A program made the position numbers and the translations under genes. This document shows positions 21,001 through 32,323 of a stretch of 64,000 bases of DNA, in pieces. Source of the DNA: Auricularia sp. M13 (taxonomy: Eukaryota; Basidiomycota; Agaricomycetes; Auriculariales; Auriculariaceae); assembly GCA_037042915.1 (NCBI GenBank), contig CM073196.1, positions 62,001-126,000 of the forward strand. The letters run 5' to 3'. The first letter of the stretch is position 1. Every line of letters begins with the position of its first letter. The notes beneath the pieces were generated by a model, which was not told the origin of the DNA, did no database searches, and saw only the letters and a program-made list of their open reading frames with translations.

Positions 21001-21375
21001 CCTAACAGTTGAGCGGTATGCATACCTGCTCCTCGGCAGCAGGCACAGGCGCGTCTGCAGAGTGCGATCCACCGTGCCCGTCATCCTGAGAGAATGTGAG
21101 CAGCGCGCCCATCGGCTGCACTTATGGATGCAACCCACCTGCATGTTCACGTCGTCGGCATCTCCACCCACATGGATATCGTCGAGTCCAATCTCGATTT
21201 CTTCGGCTTGGGTGCTGGCGGTGGCAGCAGCGGCGGCGGCGGTCGCGATATTGCCCTCGTGATGCTGGATGCTTGTATCGCCGCCATGGTCACCCATGTC
21301 GACGTCGCGCGGCGCGATTGACCCCGGGGCGATCGCCAGCAAGTCGTAAATGTCGGGTTCGAATGGGTTCTGCAC
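18097..21375 (-). CDS. large unknown cargo protein
   Basis: Minus-strand gene of about 1,000 aa read from spliced segments: 21375 to about 21140 (acidic, Ala-rich start), about 21085-20990 (two small exons), about 20975-19830, 19790-18781, 18732-18097. Introns near 21.1, 21.0, 19.8 and 18.75 kb have good GT/AG signals. Conserved-looking blocks are IPDLPINEYPRLRTDFRLG, MYDCVGVFSTDSAMVTLLHR followed by GIPVWFV, then an Arg/Ser/Pro-rich linker and a C-terminal part with WRKVLDDKY and FQDYFGIL. I do not recognise a domain; I recall similar GIPVWFV blocks in multi-copy agaricomycete proteins but cannot name them. The frame changes near 20,835 and 20,590 without clean splice sites, so the copy may carry frameshifts. 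Confidence 0.5.
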
Positions 21376-21800
21376 TATGCGTCAGATGGGCCCAGCAGCA
21401 GACAGCTAGGACAGTACACACTGCGGCCATCGTGTGTGCAATGCTTGAGCTTGAGATGTCAGGGCAATCAGGCAGCTGGGAGCTGCATATGGTTAGATAT
21501 TCGCTTTCGCAGATGATCATCCTCCACGGGTCTGCCATGCATGCCTTGGGCCCACCTGCTGCCCATGGTGAGAAGGGGCATGCATGTCGCGCGCGGCGAG
21601 CGGGAGGCACTCGCCCCACGCGACGTGATACTTCGCCCAACTGTTACGCACGCCCGGTCACGATCTCCTGCTCTCCCCCGGTATGATGCTTTGGGTCCCT
21701 GCGTGGCCGCAGTGTCTCAGACTCGCCGCGCCAGGGGTGCCCGTCTGCTGCTCGCTGCGTGCGCGCTGCGGTCTCCAGCTCTCCCGGCCCACTGTGACAG
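21376..21800. other. spacer upstream of the large cargo gene
   Basis: May hold a first exon and promoter of the minus-strand gene (an ATG frame begins at 21640). Splicing to 21375 could not be settled. Confidence 0.3.
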
Positions 21801-22520
21801 CCACGGGCTCAACGGACCGCGCCGTAAACATCTGCTACACGGCCGTGGCGGCCGCAGCATGCTCGCCGTGCGCCCGCTGCCGGCCTGCTGCTCTACGTGT
21901 GCGCGGCCATGGTCTGCGGCACGTCCCCACGCCCGCGGCGGCCGTCAGCCATTCGTTCGTGCGCGGAGACCGTCTTCAGCTCTCCCGTTGGCCGCGACCA
22001 TCCCGGGCTCGATGCACCCTCCCGTAAACACCTGCCGCACGTTGCGGCGGTCCAAGCTTCTTGTGCGCGCAGTGACTGTCTGCCGTTCGTCGCGCGCACA
22101 GTCTCGGATCCGCCTCGCGCGGCATGACCTTCGGCGCTCATAGCGCGCGCGGTGACTGTCATGGGCTCGCTGGGGAAGGCCAGCTTGTGCTCGCCCCGCC
22201 TGCGGCGGCCGTCAGCCGCTCGTTCGCGCACGGAGAGTCTTCGCCTCTCCCTGCCCGCCGTGACCATCCCGGGCTCGACGTGCCCGCCCGTATACATCTG
22301 CCGCACGTATGCGGCGGTCCATGCTTGCTGTGCGCGCGGTGACGATCTGCAGCTCGTCGCGCGCACGGTCTCAGATCCGCCTCGCGTGACAAGACCATCG
22401 GCGCTCATCGCGCGCGCAGTGACTGTCTTGGGCTCACTGGGGACCAGCTTGCGCTCCCGCGCCCGCAGCGGCCGTCAGCCGCTCGTTCGCGCGCGGAGAG
22501 TGCGTGGCTATGCCAAGCTC
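21800..22520. repeat. ~265-bp degenerate tandem repeat
   Basis: The block with GGCCGTCAGCC followed by CGTTCGYGCGCGGAGA recurs at about 21941, 22208 and 22471 (spacing 267 and 263). Other shared blocks are CATCCCGGGCTCGA and GATCCGCCTCGCG. About 2.5 copies. GC-rich, with open frames on both strands that are probably fortuitous. Confidence 0.65.
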
Positions 22521-24558
22521 GGACGCGTGCGCCCGTAAGCATCTGCCGCACGTCCCCCGCGGCCGCACCACCCTTGCCCGCGTGCTGATGGTCGCCAGGC
22601 GTCCCGCCCGCCGTCATTGCCACATGCTCAACTAGGGCTGCCTTCTGACGCGCGTGCAGCGTTGGTCTTGGCCTCGCCCAGCCCGCCGTGGAAACAGTCT
22701 CACACCACACACACTCGCGCGAGCGAGAACTCGAGCCAACCCCGGCAAACGAAAATAAGACAACACACCTTTAATGCTCCAAGTGAAGAGCACAATAATT
22801 TCAGAGCCGGGGGAGTCGCTGACCCTGCGAGGTTTGCACGCTCTTGCCGCTGTGGTCGTCGATGAGAAGCGGCACCAGCACCAGCACCAGCTAGCAGACC
22901 TACCGTAGGATCTGGCGAAGAAATGTGCCACCACTCTCGAATGAGAGTAGCAGCGAGTGGGCGGGACGTGGACACGGCCTTGCAGCCTGGGGTCGAGCAC
23001 GACGCGCACGCCTGCGCTGGTGGTGGAGTGATTGCACACCCCCGAATGGAGGTGCGCAGACGATGTCGACGCGCACGAATGCACGCGCCAACGGATCCTG
23101 GAGCTGGTCTTCGCGGCGCGGGCGCGGCGGGCGGTGGGTGTCGGGCGCTGGGTGCTGGGTGCTGGGGCGGGACTTGGCGCGAGGAGGATGAGTTTCGGCC
23201 GGAGTCCGAATCGGACTTGGCCAATCTTGCTCTCGTCCCGCCAAGTCCCGCCGCCACCCCGCCACCCACCGGCGCCGGGCTCATTCGAGTCCGGCGCCAT
23301 CGACACACTCTGCGCCGCTGGCGCTGGCCGCGCCGTCGTTGGGGCTACTCCCATTCGGGAGCGGTCGATCCTTCCGCACGGGGCGCCAGCCCCTATCAGC
23401 TGGCCACGCAGGCCATCGGCCACGATCGCCTTGTCGAGGGCGGCTGCCATTCGGCAGCCGTCCTCAGCGCCCATGGGCCATGGTGCAGCTTCGTTATGGG
23501 GCCGCGATGTAGCACGGTTCGCGAGTCGAGACCAGGTAGGTGCCACATTGGTGATCTCGCCGTCGTAGTCGCGTCTGACCATGCCATTAATTTACAGCCG
23601 CTGTCCAGGCCTCGCAGAGTCTCAGGGGTCATTGTCGAGGCTATTCACGAGGTATGTAACGTTCAGTATATTTGACCATGGCGCGCGCTCAAGTCCTTCG
23701 ACGTCTCATCTCACCAGCGCCAAGGCCTGTACCAGGTATGTTAACCGTACATATTTTGTAGCTTTTCGGCCCGCTCTCACGCAGTGACATCTCAGGCCTG
23801 CTGCCATCGTCTCCGAAGAGTAGGTATGCATCCATGTGACCGTTCGGTGTCCGGCATTGCCCTCATGCACAGCAGGTCGGCGCCGGCCATCGTCTCACAT
23901 TCTAAGGTCACCTGTACTATCTCCCTGCCCATACCTGTGCTCACGCTCATGTAGCCTAGGCCGCTTGAAGTTCTCATTAAGGTATGCATCTTATGTCATA
24001 CGGCAGATCCTCACGCCCGCAGCTGCAGGTCCCGACTCGTCGATGTACTCGTTCTTTGTAGTTTAACCCACACCTCTCATATCCTCTCGCCCCGTGTTTT
24101 TGTGTCGTGTTTGTTTGTATCATATCCGCATTATTACTCTAGAGCTCTTCTCGCTCGGCCGAAGGTCCGTGCTGGTGCCGGCAACTAAATTGTCCGGCAA
24201 ACCCGCTGAGCACAATCCAGTCGAGCACAGGTTGGTCAAGTCCCGACTGCCCAACACCAAAGTTCTCGCGCCAGCCCAACTCCAAAGCGCCCGCGCCCGA
24301 GGTTCTGACAAAGCTCAAGTCCGAAGCGCCCGCCCGAGTCCGGAATGCCCAAGTCCGAAGCGCCCGCAAGTCCGAAGCGCCCAAGTCCGAAGCGCCCGGC
24401 AACTGGCCGGCGAACTCGGTAACTCATGAATGGCCGGCCACATCCCGCTCGCACAAGGACTTCGTCTTACGGGCGGACCTCTCGTGTGCGCTTGAGCTCG
24501 GTGGCAGGCAACAAGGTAATGAAATTATACTGAAAATATTCCGATAGCTAATAGCGCA
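22521..24558. other. GC-rich stretch, possible degraded gene
   Basis: Long frames run on both strands (minus 22632-23582; plus 22923-23675) and exclude each other. Neither shows a known motif. The plus strand from 23.6 to 24.4 kb has several GTATG/GTATGT donor-like sites and a short CAAGTCCGAAGCGCC-type repeat (24318-24398), which could be remains of an intron-rich plus-strand gene. A 13-bp inverted repeat lies at 23167-23179 / 23239-23251. Confidence 0.3.
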
Positions 24559-26642
24559 CTACGCAGTGATCATATGGAGCGCGCCGTGCGCGTCGCGGCG
24601 GATATACGGCGGGAGTTCGCGCATGCCGTCCAAATTCAACAGCGGCAGGTACGGCTGGAGTTTCTGAATGCGGTGGTGGACGAAGGGCAAAATCTGGTCC
24701 ACCTTGTCCTCCATCAACGGTTCGTCGCCGTCCAGCGCAAACGCGTTGCGCATCACCGTCAGCTCGAGCTCACGCTGATCGCCCGTCAATAGGTCAAGCG
24801 TGGCACGGTCAAGCTCAGGAATGGCGGCGTCCTGCTCGGCGGGCACGATACCATAATCGAGCGCAATGCCGTAGGCCAATCGGGGCAGATGTTCTGCCAG
24901 ACGCTCGAGTCGAGCGTTGCGGATGGCATCGACCAGCCGGGCAATCACACCGGCCTGGTCGCCTGATAGATCGTCGAGTATGTCCCGATATTCGTACCTC
25001 CACAACGTGAGCTCATCGGCGCAGCCAGTCAATAGGTCAACCGTCGCCGCGGGGACGGGCGGATCGAGGTGGAGGTCCCGCGGAAAATGGTTGAAATAGT
25101 CGAGCGTCACTGGCAGTGCTTCCATCCAACCGTCCTCTGAGCGGTTGTTGTCGTCGTCGTCGTCCTCAAGCATGTCAACATCGCCGTCGTTCGACCCGTT
25201 GTCTTCGTCGCTGGGCTGATAGTCAGGGTCAGCTGGATCGTCCGGTGCTGCCGCGGCCGGTACGAATCCGAGTGGGAGTGGCAGCTCGTCGAGCTCTGGG
25301 GCATTGTTGAAAACTCTACGCGGCGCTGCACCACCCCATACGACGCGATCCAGCCAGGTTGAGTCAAAGCCGTCATCCGGATTGGGGTCCATGTTACCGT
25401 GCTCGCACGCCTCTCGCAAGTTCCAATTCTCGACGGGCGGCTGTCGTATTGTACCGCGGCAGGTCGGGCACTGAGGCGCCCTGTAGAGGAAGCGACCGTG
25501 CTGCGAATGAGCTTCCTGCAGACAGCTCAGATGGAAAGGGCCGTGTCCGCATCGCAAGCTACATCTCTGGTAAGTTCACTTTGCGCGCAGTACGAACATA
25601 AAACTCACCTGTAATATCTGTGCACCCGCCGCGCGCAGAAGCACGTTAGGCTGTTCTCCTTGACCTCGCGCTGCAAGTAGTTAGCATTGCGCCTGGTCTC
25701 GATATGTCTTTTGTACGTACCTCGGCCGCCAGATCGGCTTTCACTTTCTCTAACTCCTGCCGCAGTGCCGCTAGCTCCGGCGCGTGTTGCTGCGTGTCAA
25801 CCTCCTGCGCCGCAAGCCGTAAGTAAAACATACCAACTATAACGCTGTACTCACCATTGTTTCCAGCGCGAGAAGCTGGGGATCAAACTCCTGCGAACAG
25901 AACGTAAGTGTCAAGGCCGTGCCACTTTGCGTTGCCTAACCTCCTCGCTCTCCCCATTAGCCTCAGCAGCTACAGCAGCGTCGTCGTCGCCAGCCATTTT
26001 CTCGAGACGAGCGTGCATGTGAACCGCGGAACTCTCGCTCACCGAGACCGCCACGACGTCGTCCTGTAGTGCTGTGAGTACAATCATGCGCTGGAGACCT
26101 GTGCACTAACGTCGTCTTTTTCAACCAGGATGCCGTTGACCAAGTCGAACCCGAAGTCGCGAGGACTCGTCCCATCGTTTGTCTTTTCGTCCTCGGTATC
26201 GGAGATCTCGATGACGGTGCTCGGCTTGCGGATGCGACGCGAGGTGGCCGACGTCGAATGCGCCTGTGTGGGAACTTCATCCTCAGAGTCGGACGAGATC
26301 ATGATCACGTCCGCGGGTGGCGTCTTGGCCTTATTCTATAAAATATTGTCAGTACGACTTCGCCGCGGCGACGCCAGTATATTGATGCGCGTACCTTGCG
26401 ATTTGCAGCCACACCGTGCCCTTCGCCTGCCTGGAAAACTGTCCATCAACTGCGGTTCGTGAAGTCGACAAGAGCATACCTGGCTGCCAGTGTGTAATGC
26501 CGCACGTACGTGTGCGACCTGCACGAGCTAGTCAGCTTGCTGAACAGCTATAGCAGAGACAAATCACCGTGAGAGCAATAGGCTTAGCAGACGCTGCGCG
26601 TGCTGTTGTGGCGCCGCGACGATGAGAGGCTTTGGACTCCAT
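24559..26642 (-). CDS. RING-type zinc finger / coiled-coil cargo protein
   Basis: Starts at ATG 26642 (exon 1, 25 codons, to 26568; intron with a CTGAC branch point). Small exons follow: a Ser/Asp/Glu-rich segment (26308 region, SSDSEDE and SDTEDE motifs like SUMO-interaction sites), a coiled coil (ALRQELEKVKADLAAE), then a C-terminal exon from about 25568. Introns are about 39-60 nt with clear GT/AG signals. Cys/His spacing CFC...RCSLRCGHGPFHLSCL...CPTCRG is RING-like though the first pair is tight (CxC). An acidic linker with DDDDDN and a helical tail follow. The likely role is an E3 ubiquitin or SUMO-targeted ligase; the substrate is unknown. It is divergent from the dioxygenase gene across a 483-bp gap. 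Confidence 0.65.
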
Positions 26643-27125
26643 GGGTGCGCGTTCGATCTGCGGGTCTGACGATGAAGTCCGCAATTCGCCATCGGCATAT
26701 ATATTTGTTGCGCCTGCTGTAGCTGCTCCTGTCTGCGAGCCGCAAATGTTTCACACGCTACCTTGGCGATCGTCTGCGCAGTTCGGCAAGCGCCAATCTC
26801 CATGCGTTCCGTCTGACCTTTTCTCCGGTCAAAATCACAATCGTCTCCTTTGATGTCGGCCGAACGAGCCCGTCGAGGACCCCGAACGGCAAAATCAGTC
26901 ACGGTACATCATCGTCGACAACACACATGCATTCATCCAACTCTGGCTCAAGACCTGAAACCCTGGTGAGTACAGTCGAAGCGCCCAGGTGTCTGACTGA
27001 CCTCATCGTCAGGTCCATTTCCTCCCGCGCGGCCCGACAGCATTACCCCTCTCACTCGAGGGGGTGCTCGGATGGGCCATATAAGAGCGCTCACCGTGAA
27101 AGGTCGCCTACGCTCCCCGCCTACG
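26643..27125. promoter_or_regulatory. shared upstream region of divergent cargo genes
   Basis: A 483-bp gap between the start codons of the minus-strand RING gene and the plus-strand dioxygenase gene. A bidirectional promoter is an inference from the arrangement. TATATA-like sequence lies at 26699-26705. Confidence 0.35.
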
Positions 27126-29589
27126 ATGGAACTTCGCAGTGGCCGCTTCGTCAACGACGCCCCAGTCATCCGCTCAGACTTCGACCTTATAGCGAGCGCC
27201 GCTGAGATCAGCGAATTCGACGGGTTTACCGCACGTGATGTCCACCCGCACGCAAACCTCAACCTCGCCGTCAACCTCATGCCCCCTAAATAATACGGGT
27301 TCGAGGAGGACTCTGGCTCTGAGTACGAGCCGTCAGACTCGTCGGGCTCAGAGAGCTCAGACGGTCGCGAGGAGCCTGTGCGCCTCAAGCGCAAGGGTGA
27401 GTCCATCTCTTCATCCGTCTCTTCATCCGCTGAACAGCGCTGACTTCGCACCCACAGCTGGTGTGACGCTCGTCTCGGGGAGCAAAGGTCAGCATATATG
27501 CTGCATCTCTCGCTACCGTTAACTCTGGTCTTGTAGGCGATCGTTACACGTCCGGCGCGCCAGCGCCCACCGTGCGTGCTCCGCGCGGTATGCATTTCAT
27601 CTGACACCGCGCCATGTGTTGATCTCTTCCCCGCGTACAGCTACCTCAAGTCCCACGTTCCGGGAGCTGTGCGTCCTGGTCCCCCAGCTGTCAGCACGCA
27701 CCAAGGCTCTCCACCGTCCTCTGCAACACCAAGTTCCTGTTATCCGCGGTAGTGGTATGTTTGTCCGGTATATATTTGAGCATAATGCCGACGAGCTCTA
27801 GGACGCGATGTTAAGCTTGGCGACGGGCGCGTTATTTGCATGGCACCGCCGCAGATTGTGCGGCACGATCAGCGACGTGAGTTCTTGGTGTTGTTTATAT
27901 TTCTGAGCTCATCTATGTGGGATAGGTGCTCTACGCAAAGCCCAAGTGCTGGACGCACGTCGAACCGATGATTCCCAGCTGCAAGAGGGTGTGTTTGTCA
28001 TGCATGGCTTGTTGTCGCTTTCTTACACTTCTCTTATCCAAGAACATCGTCCGCGCAAGGTACAGCGGCTGATGAAGAGCAAGAAGCAAGTCAAATCGTC
28101 CGCTGAGTCTACGAAGAAGCATGGCGAGCCATCCGTGTCTACGAAGAAGCAAGTTGGGACATCCATGGTAACCAAGGTCAAGACCGATGCGCAACGCGAG
28201 CGCGCGCGGCGTCACCGATTGAAGCAACGTGCGCGGGGTGGACCCAACGCTGCCCATGCTGCGAAACAGATCAAGGAGGCGGTCCGCATCGAGTCCAACA
28301 TTGACGTTAAGTCTCACGTTACTGGCAAGAGCTCGTTCATCGCGCCGTCGAAGTTCCGCGAGGAACAAGTTCAAAGCTCCACTTCGTCTGCCCGCACACC
28401 TCTACGTTAGACCCCAACGTTTCGACGATGGTACGCGATCTTGTGGAGAAGCAGGGCGCTCTATACGTGGTTGCAGACGAAAGGTGTGCGCGTACCATGC
28501 ACTGGCGCTGGTTGAGCTCACGATTAAAATTTGCAGGGGCGTGATCATGACAGATAACAAGGGTCGCATCTACTGTGTCAAGGCGCCAGCATGCACAGAT
28601 CCCGGCTATCTGGATGCGCAGCGTCATTGTGCGCAGGAGTTGAAGCGTCTGCAGGAAGAGCTCAGTATATGCCATGAGGACAACTCCCCCAGCACGAACA
28701 CATGTGGCAACTTCTCGAAAATCCAGGTCGGCACTTCCTTTGGCGGTGGTCAGAAGGTGTGTTCTGTTTGTAGCCTCGTCTTCATTGCGGCTGAGAGTTC
28801 TTTAGCAGCCCACTCGTTTTTCGTCGGACATCGGTAGCGACGTCAAGTGCACCGCACGGCAGGAAAGGAATCGTCGACTCATTGGCACCTTCCTCAAGGA
28901 TAAGAAAGTGCGCCGGGTCGTCCAGTACGCGCAATGTACGTGCATGTCAGTTCATAATACGCGTGCTGATTGTCGTTAGCATCTGCCAACAACGCGTTCC
29001 CGGAAGTGATGGCAGAGTATCGTCAGCTCAACGAGGACTTGAACCTCAACGAAGCGTTCCGCCTGGACGACGATGACGATGACGAAGACGAAGAACCATT
29101 CAACTATTATTTTGCGGCGATGACCTTCAATCTCGGCCCACAGGCGAGTTATATTTTCTTTGTGCACGTCCGTCTTGACTGACGGTGTATAGGTTACGAC
29201 GCTCTTCCATCGCGACGCTATGAACTTGCAGCAGGGCATTTGCACCATCATCGCAATGGGCAAATATAACCCGAAGACTTCGGGTCACTTCATCATGAAG
29301 GAGCCCAACGTCGTCGTCGAGTTCGCCCGGCGATATCCTCTTCGTCATGTCAGCGCTCATCACTCACGGCAACGCACCGTTGAAGTCACACGAGTACCGG
29401 CAATCGTGGACTTTCTACACCGCCGGTGGATTGTTCCGTTGGCGTTGTGCGGGCGAGAGATGTTTGAACGAGCTGCAGACGGACGAGGAAAAGCGGGCAT
29501 ATATGCGCGCTGCCAAGAGTTGGAGTGAACTAGCTTGGGCTAACCTTCTGACCATTGATCAGCTTGTTCGATACTATGCTCGCGATTGA
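27126..29589 (+). pseudogene. TET/JBP-like 2OG-Fe(II) dioxygenase, mutated
   Basis: Plus-strand, about 12 exons with short introns; the 5' introns are all phase 1. Basic Lys/Arg-rich middle (28050-28380), then the C-terminal dioxygenase core: NLGPQ|VTTLFHRDAMN (HxD iron ligands), GICTIIAMGKYNP, ALITHGN (distal His), EYRQSWTFYTAGGLFRW (Arg for 2-oxoglutarate). This order matches the agaricomycete TET/JBP family, which oxidises 5-methylcytosine and is often carried with KDZ transposons. Lesions: an in-frame TAA at 27291-27293 (exon 1); a frame change near 28,370-28,410 without a splice site; a net +1/-2 shift at about 29325 between VVEF and PGDILF, inside the catalytic core. One intron uses a GC donor (CAG|GCGAGT, about 29143). 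Confidence 0.75.
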
Positions 29590-29769
29590 TTCATGTAAAA
29601 GCTTTTAGAAGAAACAGACACTGCAATTATCGTCCAAGCGCTATTATTTTGTGAAACTTTACTTAATGGTAAGTAAGTACTTGCTCAATTAACCTCTCAT
29701 TATCCGAGCCAACTTGTTATACTCAATTTATTTTATTTTATTTTGAATATGCAGATTTATATGATGCGG
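29590..29769. other. AT-rich spacer
   Basis: Short A/T-rich gap with a TTTTA run near 29729-29745. Probably the 3' region of the dioxygenase gene. Confidence 0.4.
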
Positions 29770-30790
29770 TACACAAGCTGGGGTGCGGGCTCAAGTGCAA
29801 GGGCAATGCGCGAACCCAACAAGGTATGTGCGCGAGCTCGAAATCGGGCTACAGCGACGGGCGCGGGCTCAAGTGTGTGGCGCGAGCTCGGGCGCGGGCT
29901 ACAGCGACGGGGTGCACGAGTTCGGGTGCGGGCTCAAGTGCGTGGGCAGCGCGAGCTCGGGAACGGGCTACAGCGACTTGGGTGCACGAGCTCGGGCGCG
30001 GGCTCAAGTGTGTGGCGCGAGCTCGGGAGCGGGCTACAGCGACGGGGTGCACGAGCTCGGGTGCGGGCTCAAGTGCGTGGGAAGTGCGCGAGCTCGGGAA
30101 CGGGCTACAGCGACTTGGGTGCACGAGCTCGGGCGCGGGCTCAAGTGTGTGGCGCGAGCTCGGGAGCGGGCTACAGCGACGGGGTGCACGAGTTTGGGTG
30201 CGGGCTCAAGTGCGTGGGCAGCGCGCGAGCTCGGGAACGGGCTACAGCGACTTGGGTGCACGAGCTCGGGCGCGGGCTCAAGTGTGTGGCGCGAGCTCGG
30301 GAGCGGGCTACAGCGACGGGGGTGCACGAGCTCGGGTGCGGGCTCAAGTGCGTGGGAAGTGCGCGAGCTCGGGAACGGGCTACAGCGACTCGGGTGCACG
30401 AGCTCGGGCGCGGGCTCGAGTGCGCACCGCGAGCTCGGGAGCGGGCTACAGCGACCGGGGTGCACGAGCTCGGGCCCGGGCTCACGTGCGTGGGAAGTGC
30501 GCGAGCTCGGGAACGGGCTACAGCGACTCGGGTGCACGAGCTCGGGCGCGGGCTCAAGTGCGTACCGCGAGCTCGGGAGCGGGCTACAGCGACGGGGGTG
30601 CACGAGCTCGGGTGCGGGCTCAAGTGCGTAGGCAGTGTGCGAGCACGGGAAAGGGGTGCATGGTGCGCAAGCTCGGGAGCGGGCTCAAGTGCAGCGGTGC
30701 GCGTGCGGGTGCGAGGACGGCGGCATGATGAAATGACGTATGAATCAGCAGTGCACAAGCTCGGGGCCGGGCTCAAGTGCAGGAGGACAA
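29770..30790. repeat. ~137-bp higher-order minisatellite
   Basis: Tandem array with a repeat of 135-138 bp, each built from four ~34-bp subunits around GCGAGCTCGGGAGCGGGCTACAGCGAC-like and GAGCTCGGGTGCGGGCTCAAG-like blocks (shown in part). The TGTGTGGCGCGAGC landmark recurs at about 29874, 30009, 30146 and 30283, with diverged copies at about 30421 and 30559. Because the period is not a multiple of three and contains no stop, all three plus frames stay open for 280-370 codons. I treat those frames as non-coding. Confidence 0.85.
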
Positions 30791-30890
30791 GGGCTAATGC
30801 TAGCGTAGCCCGCCGTGCGCGGGTTTATATACCTTCAAGTATAGGGGCGCACTAAGGTACTTTACTAGCAATCACATGCTGTCATAGTAT

Positions 30891-31684
30891 CTAATCAATG
30901 GCTATGACATCAGGCAGGGGCGCATCGACCTGAGTCGCCAGCTGAATCCAAAGTCCATCCGGGCAGCGCCCAGCTATAACAAACGCCTGCTTCACCTCGG
31001 GCGGTGCATACTTCCAGGTGCGTGCTGCCGCCGTATACAGCGCAGGGGACCACCAATCGCAGCGCGGAAACGCAGCGAGGAAGGCCTGTTTTAGTGTCTG
31101 CTGCGGCTGACGCTTGCAGCAGGCATCCATACCATCCGCCATGTCCACGGTGTACACGAGCGGGAACGCCAGCCGGCGCACAGCGCGCAGCAAGACGGTA
31201 CGGGCTCCGCGCAAGTGTATGATATCGTCCATGCTGACAGGGAGCCAGTCGTCCACGCCCGCGTCAAAGACCTCCATAGTATTAAGAACAACGTTGTGAA
31301 GCTGAAGGCCGACGGTGTGGACGCAGACGACCGTGCGAAGGCTGAACGAGTCGTGGTGTACGGGATATCGCACTGTCATCGTCTGCGCCTACAAAAGTAA
31401 GCCGGCGGCGCGGGCGTCTGCAACAGGTTGCATACCGCTGACCCTTGCTCTGCATCCACCGACAGCACGATCTCGATCACAACTGGCTCGGTGGTTGGTG
31501 TGTCAGATGCTGGCTGACGGCGAACACCGTGGCCCGTCGCTGGGCAGACGGCGAGCTGACAGCAATGGATACACTGTCGCAGACGACATCGATGATTGCC
31601 AGGCTTCGGGTGCGGCCGTCGACGGCGGCAGTCTGCGCCATCGCAGACGATGCGCTGCGGTGGGCCCTGTACGATGGGGCGCAT
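30891..31684 (-). CDS. Cys-rich (zinc-ribbon-like) cargo protein
   Basis: Two exons, 31684-31436 and 31388-30891; 48-nt intron GTATGC...TTTTGTAG; 248 aa. The N-terminus has a Cys/His cluster (CDGADC, HRCRLRQCIHCC, CPATGHG) that probably binds zinc. The C-terminal two thirds is a globular region with MEVFDAGVDDWLPVSMDD and FPRCDWWSPALYT. I do not recognise the family. An upstream exon beyond 31684 is possible because the frame stays open. It is encoded opposite to its neighbours within the giant element. Confidence 0.5.
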
Positions 31685-32323
31685 GCGACGCGGGTCGACA
31701 GAGCCGAATGTCTGCAGGTTCCAAGCCGCGCATATTGTGCCGTATCGAGGACACTATATCAGGTGAGCTGCGAGCTTGTATTACGGGCATGCACAGTGCT
31801 CACAATTACTATAGCATGCCCGGCGTATTCTGGGTAGCTGTCGACGGTGGCCATGATGGTCGGATGGCGCTGTCGACAAGCAAGCTCTATGCACACAGCG
31901 GCTCGAGGTATACCTCTGGGGACATGGCGAGGTACTGTGACCAGCGGCATGGTGGGAAGACTTGGCTTCGCAGCGCACGCGGTGTGCTGGTGAGTGTTTG
32001 ATAATTATGAGCCCAAGACCTCGCCCGATTGACCTGTACGCTGTGCTAGGACCCCGAGGTTCATTACATTACCCACTGAAACGTGAGAGAAATCTCCCAT
32101 CTCAAGGGATCGACGCAACCTGGTCCTTAAGCGATATCTGTATTCAACGGACTTCGGTCAGGCTCATGATCCCACCGGGACCTGCCGTGATGCGCGCGTT
32201 TTGACCTCTCGACGTGACCCAGCCCCAGCGTGACCTCGCGCAAGCCCCCATTGACTTATATGGCGTCTGCGTTCTGGCACCCACACAGTCATTCCCCACC
32301 CCGCTGGCCCGCGAACGTGCAAC
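31685..32323. other. intergenic between divergent cargo genes
   Basis: About 640 bp. May include a 5' exon of the minus-strand gene and the promoter of the plus-strand gene. Nothing else is supported. Confidence 0.35.

Noticed and set aside
22632-23582. 316-codon minus-strand frame
   Set aside because: Competes with a 250-codon plus frame over the same GC-rich DNA; no motif, no splice context, composition close to random.
29770-30650. CRISPR-like array
   Set aside because: Repeats are contiguous without unique spacers, and the organism is a eukaryote; this is a minisatellite.
29743-30855. Three overlapping plus-strand frames of 282-370 codons
   Set aside because: They are the three frames of the ~137-bp minisatellite, which has no stop codon and a period not divisible by three; composition is repeat-driven.
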